Shown here piece by piece: positions 37,901 through 47,127 of a stretch of DNA of 64,000 bases. The DNA lies in the NCBI GenBank assembly GCA_016712275.1, contig JADJRI010000003.1, forward strand, positions 181,162 through 245,161, read 5' to 3'. The stretch comes from Planctomycetota bacterium (GTDB lineage: Bacteria > Planctomycetota > Phycisphaerae > UBA1845 > UTPLA1). The position numbers and the translations under genes were made by a program. Under the pieces are notes generated by a model. It saw only the letters and a program-made list of their open reading frames with translations, did no database searches and had not been told where the DNA came from. Positions within the stretch are counted from its first letter, which is position 1. Each line of letters begins with the position of its first letter.

Positions 37901-38077
37901 TTCGGGCGAAAGTCCGGGGGCTTCGGTTTGAATGACGGCCTGCGGCTGGACAAAATCGGGAAAGACATCCAGCTTGGCATTCGCGGCCGAATAAAATCCG
38001 TAGCCTAGCACCGCCAACGCGAGCGCGAGGACGACGCCCCGATGCCGGACGGATAAGCTGACAAGTTGCTGAAGCAC
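34982..38077 (-). CDS. Heavy-metal efflux RND pump (CusA/CzcA family), frame interrupted twice
   Basis: The inner-membrane proton-driven pump of a tripartite metal exporter, about 1031 residues with 12 membrane helices in two repeats. Three frames join: 35804-38077 (helix 1 at residues 14-30, LDVFPDFVQPQAVIQTEAPG, TM4 EVVDDAIIDVENIFRRLR), 35179-35913 and 34982-35215 (PVLMTALVTGLGLLPIALGS). The TM4 region with paired Asp and Glu residues is of the metal-pump type. Frame changes near 35930 and 35195 lie in conserved sequence and are probably sequence errors. The start is a GTG at 38077. Exact metal (Cu/Ag versus Co/Zn/Cd) is not certain. Last gene of the efflux operon. Confidence 0.88.
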
Positions 38078-38149
38078 GCTTCTAACCCCGATGCGGAGAT
38101 TTCAACCCAGCGAGAAAGCCGATGGCGAATAAATTGAAAGCCGCCGCAG

Positions 38150-39502
38150 CTATTCTTCAGACTCCTCTTCCAATTCGATTTGGCCCTTGAGTTCTTCGGA
38201 GAGGAGAACTTGGGCAGCCTGTATCACGATGCGCTCACCGGGCGCCAGGCCGGACGCGACGAACCAGCCGTCTGGCGTGGGACTGTTTGGAAAGATATCT
38301 CTCGGCTCAAATCGCTCGTCCCCAGTTTGAATATAGACACGCGTCGAACCGGCGAACCGGAGCATCGCGCCGCGCGGAATGAGAGCGCCGAACAACGGCG
38401 ATCCCTTGCGCGCAATGTATGCGGCAACCGGTGCGCCCGGGCACAAGTCGTCGCCGTCCGCCTTCACATCGAACAGGAGGGCAAGTCCTCGCGTCTGCAA
38501 ACCAACTGTCGGCGCTCGGGCCAGCAATGTGGCATCAAATAAACGCGATTCAGTACCGATTGCATAGATGCGGGCGGATCCGGCTAGGTCATTTGGAATT
38601 TCGCCGATCGGCAATTCGATGCGCGCAATGAGATGATTTAATCGCACGATGCGAAGCAGCGGTTGGCCGCTTTCCACTGCTTCCCCGGGTCGAGTCAGTA
38701 ACTGAACCACTTCGCCATCACTCACGGCGGATAGCAGGACGGTTTCTATCCCACCGGCTTTGTTGCCGAGGAGCTTATCGAGAAGTGCCTTGCGTTCGCG
38801 CGCCGAGACAAGCCTTGCTTCGTCCACGCGAACCTTGGTTCCTGCTTCCTCCATTGCACGGTCGGAGACGACTCTGCCCTGTTCGTTTAACTTCTTCTTG
38901 TTCTCGAATGAAGCGCGGGCCGAGGCCAAGTCGGCTTCCAATTCGTCGATATCACCCTGCGTTTCGAGCCGGCGGGACTGAATGTCCAGCCGCTCGACGG
39001 CAGTGAGACGCACTTCGAGCGACCCGAGCACCGTGCCGGCGGCGACACGCGCACCGAGCTTGGGCCATACGCTTTCAGAGCCGGCCGTGATAAAGCCAGG
39101 ACAAGGCGCTCGAAGCGTGAATGATTCACCGGGATTCTCTTCAACGACACCGTATGCAAGAACCTCGGGTTGAAGCTCGAGCGGCTTAACCACTTCGACA
39201 ACCAGTCCGATGCGAGATTGCGTTTCTTCGTTCAGTTCGATGACGGTTTTCCCATTTTCATGTTTGAGCCGCGACGGGGCCCCTTCCTTTTCTTCGCCGT
39301 CAGGTTCCTTTCCTGGTTCTTGAGTTGCTTCCTTGCCGGGCGCGTTGTCGCCCTTCGAAGGCTGGTTCTCCTCGCCCGAGAATACCATGCTCGCCCGCGC
39401 GGCCGACATCTCCAAGGCGTCAGTCATGGCCATTCGGTGATGAATTGTCAAGATTAGTGCCGCCGCTGCGGCAATGCACAAAGCGAATTGAGTGAATTTC
39501 AT
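38150..39502 (-). CDS. RND efflux periplasmic adaptor subunit
   Basis: A membrane fusion protein of 450 residues that links the RND pump to the outer-membrane channel. N-terminal signal/anchor KFTQFALCIAAAAALILTIH, a long charged linker (residues 45-80, rich in Glu, Lys and Pro), a lipoyl-like half TLRAPCPGFITAG, a coiled-coil hairpin around residues 160-240 and a C-terminal domain ending in GLAPGERIVIQAAQVLLSEE. The ATG at 39502 is preceded by GGGGG. It follows the small lipoprotein gene by 19 nt and precedes the pump gene by 72 nt. Confidence 0.87.
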   Translation of the reverse strand: MKFTQFALCIAAAAALILTIHHRMAMTDALEMSAARASMVFSGEENQPSKGDNAPGKEATQEPGKEPDGEEKEGAPSRLKHENGKTVIELNEETQSRIGLVVEVVKPLELQPEVLAYGVVEENPGESFTLRAPCPGFITAGSESVWPKLGARVAAGTVLGSLEVRLTAVERLDIQSRRLETQGDIDELEADLASARASFENKKKLNEQGRVVSDRAMEEAGTKVRVDEARLVSARERKALLDKLLGNKAGGIETVLLSAVSDGEVVQLLTRPGEAVESGQPLLRIVRLNHLIARIELPIGEIPNDLAGSARIYAIGTESRLFDATLLARAPTVGLQTRGLALLFDVKADGDDLCPGAPVAAYIARKGSPLFGALIPRGAMLRFAGSTRVYIQTGDERFEPRDIFPNSPTPDGWFVASGLAPGERIVIQAAQVLLSEELKGQIELEEESEE

Positions 39503-39521
39503 GATCAACCCCCATTTCGGA

Positions 39522-39722
39522 TCAGAAAATGAACGCCGCAATCAGCTGTCTCGCAAAATCAAACAAAAAGCCGGCGAAGTTCTGGATCAATGTGCCGTAT
39601 GCCGTTGATTGGTCAGTCGCCATGTTGCTCGACATGTCGCAGCCGAACACAAAAGCGATCCCACAAAGAAGCAAGCTTGCCGAAAACACACGATGTCCGG
39701 GATAAATCCTGATTGACTTCAT
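39522..39722 (-). CDS. Small putative lipoprotein of the efflux operon
   Basis: A 66-residue exported peptide. The N-terminus SASLLLCGIAFVFGC is a lipoprotein signal with a Cys after VFG. The mature part, DMSSNMATDQSTAYGTLIQN and then a hydrophobic stretch FAGFLFDFARQLIAAFIF, could sit in the membrane. Its ATG shares one base with the TolC-like stop (TGATG), so it is translationally coupled, which supports a real gene. No family recognised; possibly a small pump accessory. Confidence 0.65.
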   Translation of the reverse strand: MKSIRIYPGHRVFSASLLLCGIAFVFGCDMSSNMATDQSTAYGTLIQNFAGFLFDFARQLIAAFIF

Positions 39723-41293
39723 CACTTGTCCATCCCCCGCTTTTCGTTCGATTCTGGATTCGCGATCGGCTGTGATGTTGCCGGCTCTGACAATCGGCCG
39801 CCTACAGCGCGTGCCAATTCCGCCGCGGCAACGGCAAGGTCTTTCCGCGCCGCCACATATGCGCGCCGTTGCAACAAGAGATTTTCCTGAGCCTCGATCA
39901 ATGCGAGTACGCTTTGTTCCCCCGCTTCGTATGCGCTGCGGGCTGATTGCACATTCTCTTCGACCTGTGGCAATCCTTCGCTTCCATAAAAGGAAACCAG
40001 CTCAAGACCGGCGCGATAGGCCGTTACCGCCTGATCTATTTCCTGTGCGATCTGGTCGAGAAGGCCCTCGAATTTGGTACGCAACTCGATGACACGGTAT
40101 TGCGCCTTGGCGATCTGGGCCTGGTTCTGGTCCCAGATCGGCAGCGTGATGGCGACCGTCGGCCCGAGAAGAGAGTCGATTATCTGTCGACGATCGAGAT
40201 TTCGCTCGCCCTTTGTCTGAATATCCGGCGCGGTCAACTGGCCGTTTGCGACCGATGCACGCGCTGTGTCATTCAAGATTTTGCGCCCCGGCAGAGCGCG
40301 GCGCTCCGGGCGCTCGAACTCGACTCCGGCGCTGACACTTGGAACAATGTTGAGATATTGCCGCCGCAGCTCGCCTTCGGCCTGACCAATTTCCGCCATC
40401 GCGACCCGGCTGTCGATCCGCTGTTGTGTGCCGAGAATCAGGATGCCAGACTCATCGCCGATGGGCGGCGCGGACTTCGGCAGTTCATCGGCCAGTCCCC
40501 AAGCATCGCCCCTTCGGCTTAGACCCAGAACGCGTGCGAGTCCGGCCTCGGCCACGCGGCGATCACGCTGAATGCTGATGAGGTCGATCTGAACCTGGAG
40601 CATATTGGCCCGGACAAGATTAACGTCGAGCTTCGAGGTCTCGCCGCCGTCGAATCTTTTTTGCGAAATTCCGAGCGATTGTTCGACCAACTTGAGATGT
40701 TCGCGCGTGATCGCTTCGGTTTCCTGAAGTGCCAATAGGCCATAGCACTTCGATCGAATGTCCGCGACAAGATCCACACCCTCGCGAACGGCCGTCAGAA
40801 CGACCTGTTCCAATTCCATTTCGGCGATGTGTTTGCGAACCGGTATTTGCCAAAGGTCCACAAGCTCCTGAGCGAAACCCATTGAGAGATTCGACCTGCC
40901 TCCGCCTTCTGGAAAACGAACGCCGAGTGACAGAGACGGGTTTGAGAGCAGCCCGGATTGAACCACGTCAGCGCGTGAAGCTCCAATTTTTTGAAAGAGA
41001 CTTTGAAAGGCCGGATTATTCAACAGGCCGACACGCACTGCCTCGTCGACCGAAAGTCCATCAACCAGCAGCGCATTCACTCGTTCGTTAATCAACGAGA
41101 ATTCGGCCGGCGTGAAGACGGACTCGACGCCGGTCTGTTCAGCAATCATGTCGCGGGTGGATTGGAAATCATGCGAAGGCTCGACCTTGGCGCAGCCGTT
41201 CCAGCCTACTGCGGCAGCAAGCGCGACAATGACTGGTGAGTGAATGCTGCGATGAAATAGGGAGAGGAATCGCTTGTTGGCGTGAATCGGCAT
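39722..41293 (-). CDS. TolC/CzcC-family outer-membrane efflux protein
   Basis: The outer-membrane channel component, 523 residues. A signal with a possible lipoprotein Cys (VGWNGCAK, residues 30-37) is followed by two OEP repeats. The motif VDEAVRVGLLNNPAFQSLFQ opens the first repeat and PTVAITLPIWDQNQAQIAKA the second, with long heptad-rich helices between. Together with the adaptor and RND pump genes just downstream it forms a complete tripartite exporter. The start is the ATG at 41293. Confidence 0.88.
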   Translation of the reverse strand: MPIHANKRFLSLFHRSIHSPVIVALAAAVGWNGCAKVEPSHDFQSTRDMIAEQTGVESVFTPAEFSLINERVNALLVDGLSVDEAVRVGLLNNPAFQSLFQKIGASRADVVQSGLLSNPSLSLGVRFPEGGGRSNLSMGFAQELVDLWQIPVRKHIAEMELEQVVLTAVREGVDLVADIRSKCYGLLALQETEAITREHLKLVEQSLGISQKRFDGGETSKLDVNLVRANMLQVQIDLISIQRDRRVAEAGLARVLGLSRRGDAWGLADELPKSAPPIGDESGILILGTQQRIDSRVAMAEIGQAEGELRRQYLNIVPSVSAGVEFERPERRALPGRKILNDTARASVANGQLTAPDIQTKGERNLDRRQIIDSLLGPTVAITLPIWDQNQAQIAKAQYRVIELRTKFEGLLDQIAQEIDQAVTAYRAGLELVSFYGSEGLPQVEENVQSARSAYEAGEQSVLALIEAQENLLLQRRAYVAARKDLAVAAAELARAVGGRLSEPATSQPIANPESNEKRGMDK

Positions 41294-41395
41294 GTTCCAT
41301 GGACTCGCGCCGGCCGAACTTGGACTCTCAGGTGCACGTTTGTTGCCGCGTCTCGCATTACGAGCACAGCCATACGGCCGTCAACGATTCATCCA

Positions 41396-42388
41396 CTACC
41401 ACGAGTAATGAACCAGAACACCCGCTCCAAAATTCGGAGTTGTGTCCTGACCATCAAGGCCGAACATGATGCCGGGGCCAATGGTGAAGTGGTCGGTGAT
41501 CCGCCATTCTGCGGCGACCTCGCCGATGTTCTGATTGCGCTCGCCGGTTAATTCACTACTTTGATTGATATAGTCGCAGATGATCGCGAATTCGTCCGTG
41601 AGTCGCCATTTGTAGCCCAGGCGCGCGCCCCATTGAAAATGTCGCAAGTCATCATCCTCGGCATCGCATGAGAGTTGATCCCACCAGGATGCTGTTTCCA
41701 GATTATTATGTCCGTTGGCCGAGGTAAGAAATGCGTTGACGACGAACGTGCCGGGACCGAGCTGTTTCGCAACGATGCCCTCCAAGGTCCAATCCACACC
41801 GGAAGAGTTGTAGCCGGTGGGTATTCGTAGCGCGTTCTCGATTGACGCTGTTGGCCACCAATTGCCCGGCTCCTCCCGGATCAGCCGCTGCTTCCAACTA
41901 AGTTCAATGTCTCCATTGCCGTCGACGCCCCCGTTGCACAATTCCAGCGGCAAATCGATCCCAAACTTGGCATTCGAAAGCAGCCAGCTACTGGGGACGT
42001 CGGGGCTATATTCTACTTCCATCACCATTAGCCAGGGGTCCGATTCGTGCGACTGGGTCTGCCAGCCGTTGAAGTAATTGACCTGCCATTCGCCGCGCTG
42101 GCCTGGTTGGCCGTCTTCAAGCTGGGTCCAGGTGTTAAACGACTGAATGTCTTCCATTGGATCGCCAGCTTCAGACTTTTCATCGGCGGCGTCTTTGGAG
42201 TCAACTTCTTCCTTGGCGGAATCTTCCGACTGATCTTTCGGCGTTTGGTTGTCGACGAGACTCATCGGCTCGGATTGCTTTGATACGACCAATGAGCGCG
42301 AGTCCCGACTACGACCATCACCAGCTTGAGCAAAGGATGCGACAGTCACAATTGAAGCCATTGCCAGGACGGATTGAATTCCAACCAT
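41396..42388 (-). CDS. Outer-membrane beta-barrel protein at the head of the efflux operon
   Basis: An exported protein of 330 residues. The signal peptide ends near FAQAGDG. A low-complexity acidic linker (residues 40-80, rich in Asp, Glu, Lys and Ser) precedes a region of alternating hydrophobic and polar strands such as WQVNYFNGWQTQSHES and WGARLGYKWRLTDEFAIICD, ending in VLVHYSW with the aromatic last residue typical of barrels. It resembles unassigned barrel proteins near czc-type genes. The ATG at 42388 is chosen because GGAG lies nine bases before it; the ATG at 42397 is too close. Function unknown, perhaps metal-related uptake or signalling. Confidence 0.75.
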   Translation of the reverse strand: MVGIQSVLAMASIVTVASFAQAGDGRSRDSRSLVVSKQSEPMSLVDNQTPKDQSEDSAKEEVDSKDAADEKSEAGDPMEDIQSFNTWTQLEDGQPGQRGEWQVNYFNGWQTQSHESDPWLMVMEVEYSPDVPSSWLLSNAKFGIDLPLELCNGGVDGNGDIELSWKQRLIREEPGNWWPTASIENALRIPTGYNSSGVDWTLEGIVAKQLGPGTFVVNAFLTSANGHNNLETASWWDQLSCDAEDDDLRHFQWGARLGYKWRLTDEFAIICDYINQSSELTGERNQNIGEVAAEWRITDHFTIGPGIMFGLDGQDTTPNFGAGVLVHYSW

Positions 42389-42697
42389 TATTCTCATCTC
42401 CGCAGCTCATTAGAGGGCTCGATTCTCATGTCGAACCATCTCAAGTCACCAAAGACCGCCCCCACGCGAACATCACGGTATCCTTAATATCGGGATTCAC
42501 AAGCGATTAGAACCGTTTTCAAGATTACATTGTTGTAATAATTGCCAAGAGTTCGAACATTACATTGTTGTCATAATTCCAAAGAACCAATTGACAATCG
42601 TATTGGAAGCACGGAGATGCTCTAGAATTGAATTCCCGTGCAATGCAATGACAAATTCGGACAGCGAACAACAAATCGCGTGAGACGTACTGTTGTT
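42389..42697. other. Regulatory gap between the efflux operon and the PepSY-like gene
   Basis: This 309-nt stretch contains the efflux operon promoter region and the 3' end of the PepSY-like transcript. The visible elements are the two response-regulator boxes described next. No other gene is recognised. Confidence 0.6.
42524..42574. promoter_or_regulatory. Twin Cus/Cop-type response regulator boxes
   Basis: A perfect dyad ATTACATTGTTGTAAT (42524-42539) and a near copy ATTACATTGTTGTCAT (42559-42574) lie 35 bp apart, 136-186 bp upstream of the first efflux gene start. The pattern ATTACA-N4-TGTAAT resembles the boxes bound by CopR/CusR-type regulators. The OmpR-family regulator encoded at 43484 is the obvious candidate to bind here. 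Confidence 0.6.
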
Positions 42698-43222
42698 TTA
42701 GTCTTCGTCCGCCCCATCCTCGTCATCGTTTTCAGCTTCGTCGTGCTGTGCCCTGCCATCCGGCGTAAGACAGATTTCGTGCCTCTTTCCCTGTATTTCA
42801 AATTTCACTTCGTAAACAATCAGCGTTTTCTTTTCGATCTGAATCGCCGCTCCGTCACCCGCCATCTTTCTTGCGGCGGCCACAACCGACTTTGGTGATG
42901 CAGCTTCGCTGACAGATTCTTCAATCTCGACGAGGTCGCCATGTTCGGTGACGCGGGCCTCTTTTTTTCCGCCGTCCACCATCCACTCGCCTTCATAAAA
43001 CTTCGATCCGTGTTCGATTTCCTCTTCAAATTTCGCGATCTTGGCGCCGCCCGCCAATTTTTTCAGGGCACCGAGCGCAGCTGCCGGCACTTCTGACTCC
43101 TTGACAACGCGTTCTTTTTCGCCATCTTCGCCCTTTGGGGGCGCAGCATTTGCTAAGACACCCATGAGTGTTCCGATCGCCAAGAGTGCGCCAATACAGA
43201 CGAAGTAAATTCTCATCTTCAT
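42698..43222 (-). CDS. Exported PepSY-like domain protein
   Basis: A 174-residue secreted protein. Signal peptide residues 1-27 (IYFVCIGALLAIGTLMGVLA, cleaved near NAA). Two PepSY-like repeats follow: EVPAAALGALKKLAGGAKIA with FYEGEWMVDGGK, and SPKSVVAAARKMAGDGAAIQ with IVYEVKFEIQGKRHEI. The C-terminus is very acidic (DEAENDDEDGADED), a possible metal-binding tail. AGGAG before the ATG at 43222. Divergent from the two-component genes and upstream of the efflux operon, so a periplasmic metal-binding or sensing accessory is plausible. Confidence 0.78.
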   Translation of the reverse strand: MKMRIYFVCIGALLAIGTLMGVLANAAPPKGEDGEKERVVKESEVPAAALGALKKLAGGAKIAKFEEEIEHGSKFYEGEWMVDGGKKEARVTEHGDLVEIEESVSEAASPKSVVAAARKMAGDGAAIQIEKKTLIVYEVKFEIQGKRHEICLTPDGRAQHDEAENDDEDGADED

Positions 43223-43483
43223 ATTTCAGTCTCCTATTCGTGTTGTCCAGCAATCGCAGCCGACTAGCTGAACCCTGAACACCGTGTTTTCACGATGCAT
43301 CGCATCTTATGAGTTCGTTCATGACTGATCGATGACGCCAACATGAAATTCCCGTCATCTTGGTGGAAAAATCGAAACTCTTCTGGGTGGTGCCCGCGCT
43401 TGCTCAAGCGTGCCGCACCTCCGACAATTAGCATCTGTTCAGAGGTGTGTTGGACTTTTCTCCTCGTCCGAAACGGTGTCGGA

Positions 43484-44155
43484 ATGCGTGCTTTGGTTAT
43501 CGAAGATGATCCCGGCGTCGCCACGTTCATCCAACGCGGCATGAAGGAGAACTCGTTTTCGGTCGACTATTCAGGCGACGGCCGCGAGGGATTGGAATTC
43601 GCGCTGCGCGACAGCTACGACGTCATCGTCCTCGATCTCATGCTGCCGGGAATCGATGGATTCGCCGTGATCAAAGGCATTCGGCAAAAGGGGCTGGTCA
43701 CTCCGATCATTTGCCTGACGGCACGGGACGCGGTCGATGATCGCATCAAGGGCTTGGACCTCGGCGCGGACGACTACCTCGCGAAACCCTTTAGTTTTGC
43801 GGAATTGCTCGCTCGCATCCGCGCCCTAATGCGGCGAGGCACGCTTTTGACGGTAAATCCCATCATCGTGGCCGATCTGTCGATCGATATCGTGACGCGC
43901 CACGTGTTTCGACAGGGCAAGCGAATCGAGCTCTCGTCGCGCGAATTTGCACTGCTAGAGTTCCTCGGACGCCACGCAGGTCAGGTCGTATCGCGCACGA
44001 TGATTCTCGAAAAGATATGGGATATGAACCGCGACCCTCAGACGAATGTCGTCGATGTCCATATCAACCGCCTTCGAAAGAAAGTCGACCACGGACATTC
44101 TGCGGCGCTCATCCACACCATACGCGGAGTCGGCTATGTCCTCCGAAGCGAGTGA
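43484..44155 (+). CDS. OmpR-family response regulator (CusR/CzcR-like)
   Basis: A 223-residue regulator with an N-terminal receiver domain (acidic pair in IEDDP, phospho-acceptor Asp51 in LDLMLPGIDG, Lys101 in AKPFSF) and a C-terminal winged helix (ELSSREFALLEFLGRHAG, then VVDVHINRLRKKVD). The ATG at 43484 starts the conserved domain; the frame extends upstream without support. It overlaps the sensor kinase gene by 20 nt. Likely activates the metal-efflux operon through the boxes at 42524-42574. Confidence 0.92.
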   Translation: MRALVIEDDPGVATFIQRGMKENSFSVDYSGDGREGLEFALRDSYDVIVLDLMLPGIDGFAVIKGIRQKGLVTPIICLTARDAVDDRIKGLDLGADDYLAKPFSFAELLARIRALMRRGTLLTVNPIIVADLSIDIVTRHVFRQGKRIELSSREFALLEFLGRHAGQVVSRTMILEKIWDMNRDPQTNVVDVHINRLRKKVDHGHSAALIHTIRGVGYVLRSE

Positions 44156-45605
44156 CCGCCGGCAAACGCGGCTTTCCATCGGAACCCGGCTCACTTTGTG
44201 GAGCACCGCGACGACGCTGTTGGCCTGCGGCCTGCTGTGCATCCTGCTCTATATTGGCTTCAGAGATTCTCTTTATCGCGAAATCGATGGATTCCTGGAT
44301 GGGGAAGTACGAGAATTGTCTTCCATTGTTGTTGAGGATTTTGAAGAGGATGGCGGGCTTTCGGAACTGGAGCAGGAGGTCCGCCGGGAACTGGGCAGCC
44401 GCCTCAAACGCGACTTGATTTTTCGATTGTTTGATGAAAAGGGCCGCCGCCTGATGACTAGCGATCCGGCTGACCCGCTGCCGGAAACCTGGCATGACGA
44501 AAGGATATGGCGTCGAAAGAGTGGTGAGACAATTGTGGATGACTATGTCGTAGTGCCGACCAGAGAGAACTTTCGGGTCACCACCACATGGCTGTCACCC
44601 TCCGCAGGTCAGAAAGTCATAGTTCAATCCGCTTATCGCATGGATGAGATCGAACGATCGCTTGGCACTTTTTGGCGAGTTTCACTGACGGCAATGCTCA
44701 TCGTCGGACTGACCTCCATCGCTGGCGGGCGCATCGTCGCACGGCGATGCCTGACACCCGTCGAACGGATCACTGCCTGTGCCGAACGAATCGGACACGC
44801 GCGAATCGACGAGCGCGTCCCCCTCAGTGGAAACGGAGACGAACTCGACCGACTTTCACGCACGCTAAACGACATGCTCGACCGGATCGAAGATCAAATG
44901 CGGCGAATGCAACAATTCACCGCCGATGCTTCTCATGAGTTGCGCACGCCGCTGACAGCCATGTTGGGTGCCGCTGAAGTGGCATTATCAAAACCAAGAT
45001 CTGTTGATGAGCTTCGATCAATACTTCAGGAGAATGTCGAGCATTACTCCAGATTGGCCCGCATCGCAGATGATCTACTTCTTCTTGCGCGTGCCGATGC
45101 GGGAAAGCTCACACTCGAGCTCAGCCCCATTCGCCTGCATGAATTGCTCGCCGAAATCGTCGAACTTTATACGCCAATTGCCGAGGAGCGTGGAATTGCA
45201 ATCTCGATTATCGAATCCGCTCCCGTCACGCTCTGCCTCGACAGCCAGCGAATGCGACAAGTCATGGTGAACCTGCTCGATAACGCATTCAAGTACATCG
45301 GCACGGGCAGGCGAATCGATCTGAAATTGGCGAGGCTTGGTGATAGCATCAGGATCGATGTTCAAGACGATGGTCCTGGCATATCGCCAGAGCGCTTACC
45401 GCATGTCTTTGACCGATTCTATCGAGCCGACCAGGCGCGAACGCGCGGCGCAGGCGCCGGACTCGGGCTTGCCATTTGCCGATCCGTCATAGAAGCACAC
45501 AAAGGACGCATACAAGTGGAATGCCATAATGGAACAATAGTGACAATATTTCTGCCACCAGATAGTGAAGTAACCGCTCCTCAACCACCGCGAATTTTAT
45601 TTTGA
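44136..45605 (+). CDS. Heavy-metal-type sensor histidine kinase
   Basis: A membrane kinase of 489 residues. Helix 1 at residues 22-42, a periplasmic sensor region of about 135 residues, helix 2 at 183-200, then HAMP, the dimerisation/phosphoacceptor helix ASHELRTPLTAM with His267, and the ATPase domain with NLLDNAFKYI, DDGPGISPERL and GAGAGLGLAI. Architecture matches CusS/CopS kinases that sense periplasmic copper, silver or other metals. The ATG at 44136 lies inside the end of the response regulator gene, showing translational coupling. Confidence 0.9.
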   Translation: MSSEASDRRQTRLSIGTRLTLWSTATTLLACGLLCILLYIGFRDSLYREIDGFLDGEVRELSSIVVEDFEEDGGLSELEQEVRRELGSRLKRDLIFRLFDEKGRRLMTSDPADPLPETWHDERIWRRKSGETIVDDYVVVPTRENFRVTTTWLSPSAGQKVIVQSAYRMDEIERSLGTFWRVSLTAMLIVGLTSIAGGRIVARRCLTPVERITACAERIGHARIDERVPLSGNGDELDRLSRTLNDMLDRIEDQMRRMQQFTADASHELRTPLTAMLGAAEVALSKPRSVDELRSILQENVEHYSRLARIADDLLLLARADAGKLTLELSPIRLHELLAEIVELYTPIAEERGIAISIIESAPVTLCLDSQRMRQVMVNLLDNAFKYIGTGRRIDLKLARLGDSIRIDVQDDGPGISPERLPHVFDRFYRADQARTRGAGAGLGLAICRSVIEAHKGRIQVECHNGTIVTIFLPPDSEVTAPQPPRILF

Positions 45606-45712
45606 GACCCACAGAATTCCAGATCATGCAAACGCCTTCAACTCGATCCATTTTGCTTATTGTGAAATGGTCAGCTTAAGGACTTCGTTTATGAGCGGAT
45701 TGAGAAGCCCGA

Positions 45713-45811
45713 ACAAGCAAGAGCACGCGGGTGCTCAGCGCGGAATTGTCCAAGCAGGGACACCAGGTCAGCCACATGCTGGTGTCGCAGTTGCTTCATG
45801 AAGCGGGCTAG
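45713..45811 (+). pseudogene. Internal fragment of an ISAzo13-type transposase
   Basis: Thirty-two codons read TSKSTRVLSAELSKQGHQVS, then HMLVSQLLHEAG and a TAG stop. TSKSTR..LA.EL..QGH.VS is the conserved DNA-binding part of ISAzo13 transposases. Nothing else of the element is present; it abuts the truncated surface-protein gene that follows. Confidence 0.7.
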
Positions 45812-45825
45812 CGTCGGCGTCGGCG

Positions 45826-46671
45826 GTGCTCGGGCAGTCGGCGAGTGGGAGTGGGACAGTCCATATTGAAGACGGACCGGCCAATGGCGATCCCGCCTGG
45901 CGAATGACGGGCGATCTTTCCATGCCAGGCACCGGAAGCGTGAGCATCGATAACGCCTTCATGCTTGTGTTGGGAAATCTTTCAATCGGCGACTTCGGGT
46001 TCCCGGGTTCGATTCTGCTCACGGCGACCGGCAAACTCAAGGTCGAAGGGCAAGCGAAAGTAGGTACGAACGGCAGCCTCAACGGCAACGGCTTCTACGT
46101 TTGCCCGTTCACGCAGTACGAGCCAGGCGCTCAGATCAGCCCCGGCCTCGCTATTGCTGGAACGGTCGCGCCCACCAAGGCGATCAACAAGCATTCGAGC
46201 GTCGACCTATCGGCGGACGCCCTCGGCACGCTTACCATCGATGGTGACGTGGACCTACAGGAAGGCTCCATCCTCCGTATCGATATCGCCAGCGCATCTG
46301 AAGGCCAATTCGACCTCCTCAAGATCACCGGCAACGCCACCGTGAACGGCACGCTCGAAGTGCATTTCCTGAGTGACTTCGTTCCGGGGCCGCGCCAGAC
46401 GATTCCAATTCTGCAAGTGACCGGCCAGACGACCGGACAATTCACCGAGGTCAATCTGATCGGTTTGCCGGAGGGCTTCGCCGGAGGTCGATTCGTCAAC
46501 GGCGCTTTTGTGATCGACACGCCACCCGCGGCGGCGACGGTGGCTCCCGAACTTTGTGGGGCGGGAATCTGCAGCGCAGGGATAACCCCTTTGATGCTAC
46601 TGTCCGCAATTGGTATCACGACAATACGGATGAGGAAGCATCAGCGACACACTTTCACGAATTTACGATAA
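45826..46671 (+). CDS. 5'-truncated surface protein with beta-helix-like repeats and C-terminal anchor
   Basis: A 281-residue frame from a GTG, without signal peptide. Repeated short Gly-rich strands (GSVSIDNAFMLVLGNLSIGD, GTLTIDGDVDLQEGSILRID) resemble the passenger part of large autotransporter or PEP-CTERM-type adhesins, including the FDLLKITGNATVNGTL module. The C-terminus has CGAGICSAG, a hydrophobic helix TPLMLLSAIGITTI and a basic end RMRKHQRH, a putative sorting and anchoring signal. The N-terminal part is missing and a transposase scrap lies directly upstream, so this is probably the end of a larger gene cut by an insertion. Confidence 0.6.
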   Translation: MLGQSASGSGTVHIEDGPANGDPAWRMTGDLSMPGTGSVSIDNAFMLVLGNLSIGDFGFPGSILLTATGKLKVEGQAKVGTNGSLNGNGFYVCPFTQYEPGAQISPGLAIAGTVAPTKAINKHSSVDLSADALGTLTIDGDVDLQEGSILRIDIASASEGQFDLLKITGNATVNGTLEVHFLSDFVPGPRQTIPILQVTGQTTGQFTEVNLIGLPEGFAGGRFVNGAFVIDTPPAAATVAPELCGAGICSAGITPLMLLSAIGITTIRMRKHQRHTFTNLR

Positions 46672-47127
46672 ACACTGAACGCATTTGTGGCATCAAACGC
46701 ACCCGTCACGGAGCGTGAACTCCAAACTGCGCCAGCTCTGTCGTCGAAGAATGTACTCGCCAACGCCCTAAAGACTTTGAACGCTTGCGTCCAATTTGCG
46801 TCATAATCAGTTCGGAAATGAGTCCCGAGCCAGTTCCGGAGTCAGTCCGACATCAGTCGCCAACCTTCTTTTCAGGCGGCTCTTGCGCCTTGTCTGGCAA
46901 TGGGTTAGGTTTTGGTTCTGGATCATTCCCAAGCTGGACGTCGAGGGTTCGAATCCCTTCGCCCGCTTTCATAAGTTCTGCAATAATGAGTATTTGCACC
47001 GACCGATATTTAGACTCTTATAGTTGGCGTGTCAAATTCAGTCCCAGGACAGTCTGCACAAAGCTGGCAGTCGATCCTATCGCTGAAGGTGAGGCTTCTT
47101 TCTTCGGCGCACACGAGAATCCCCGCG
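46672..47127. other. Scar region with tRNA-Gly 3' half, no intact gene
   Basis: About 450 nt between the surface-protein fragment and the abiE remnants. The only recognisable element is the tRNA-Gly 3' half. A short minus-strand frame ending PEPKPNPLPDKAQEPPEKKV before 46870 might be the tail of a lost gene, possibly an integrase, but cannot be assigned. Confidence 0.5.
46926..46967 (+). pseudogene. 3' half of a tRNA-Gly (CCC), likely attachment-site scar
   Basis: From the anticodon loop TTCCCAA through GCTGG, variable loop, T arm GAGGGTTCGAATCCCTT and acceptor strand CGCCCGCT the sequence is a good tRNA-Gly 3' half. The 5' half is absent: no GCGGGCG acceptor strand or D arm is found upstream, and the 5' anticodon stem does not pair. 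Tyrosine recombinases often integrate here and leave such duplicated 3' ends. Confidence 0.75.

Noticed and set aside
46926..46967. Functional tRNA-Gly gene
   Set aside because: The 5' half (acceptor strand, D arm, anticodon 5' stem) is absent.
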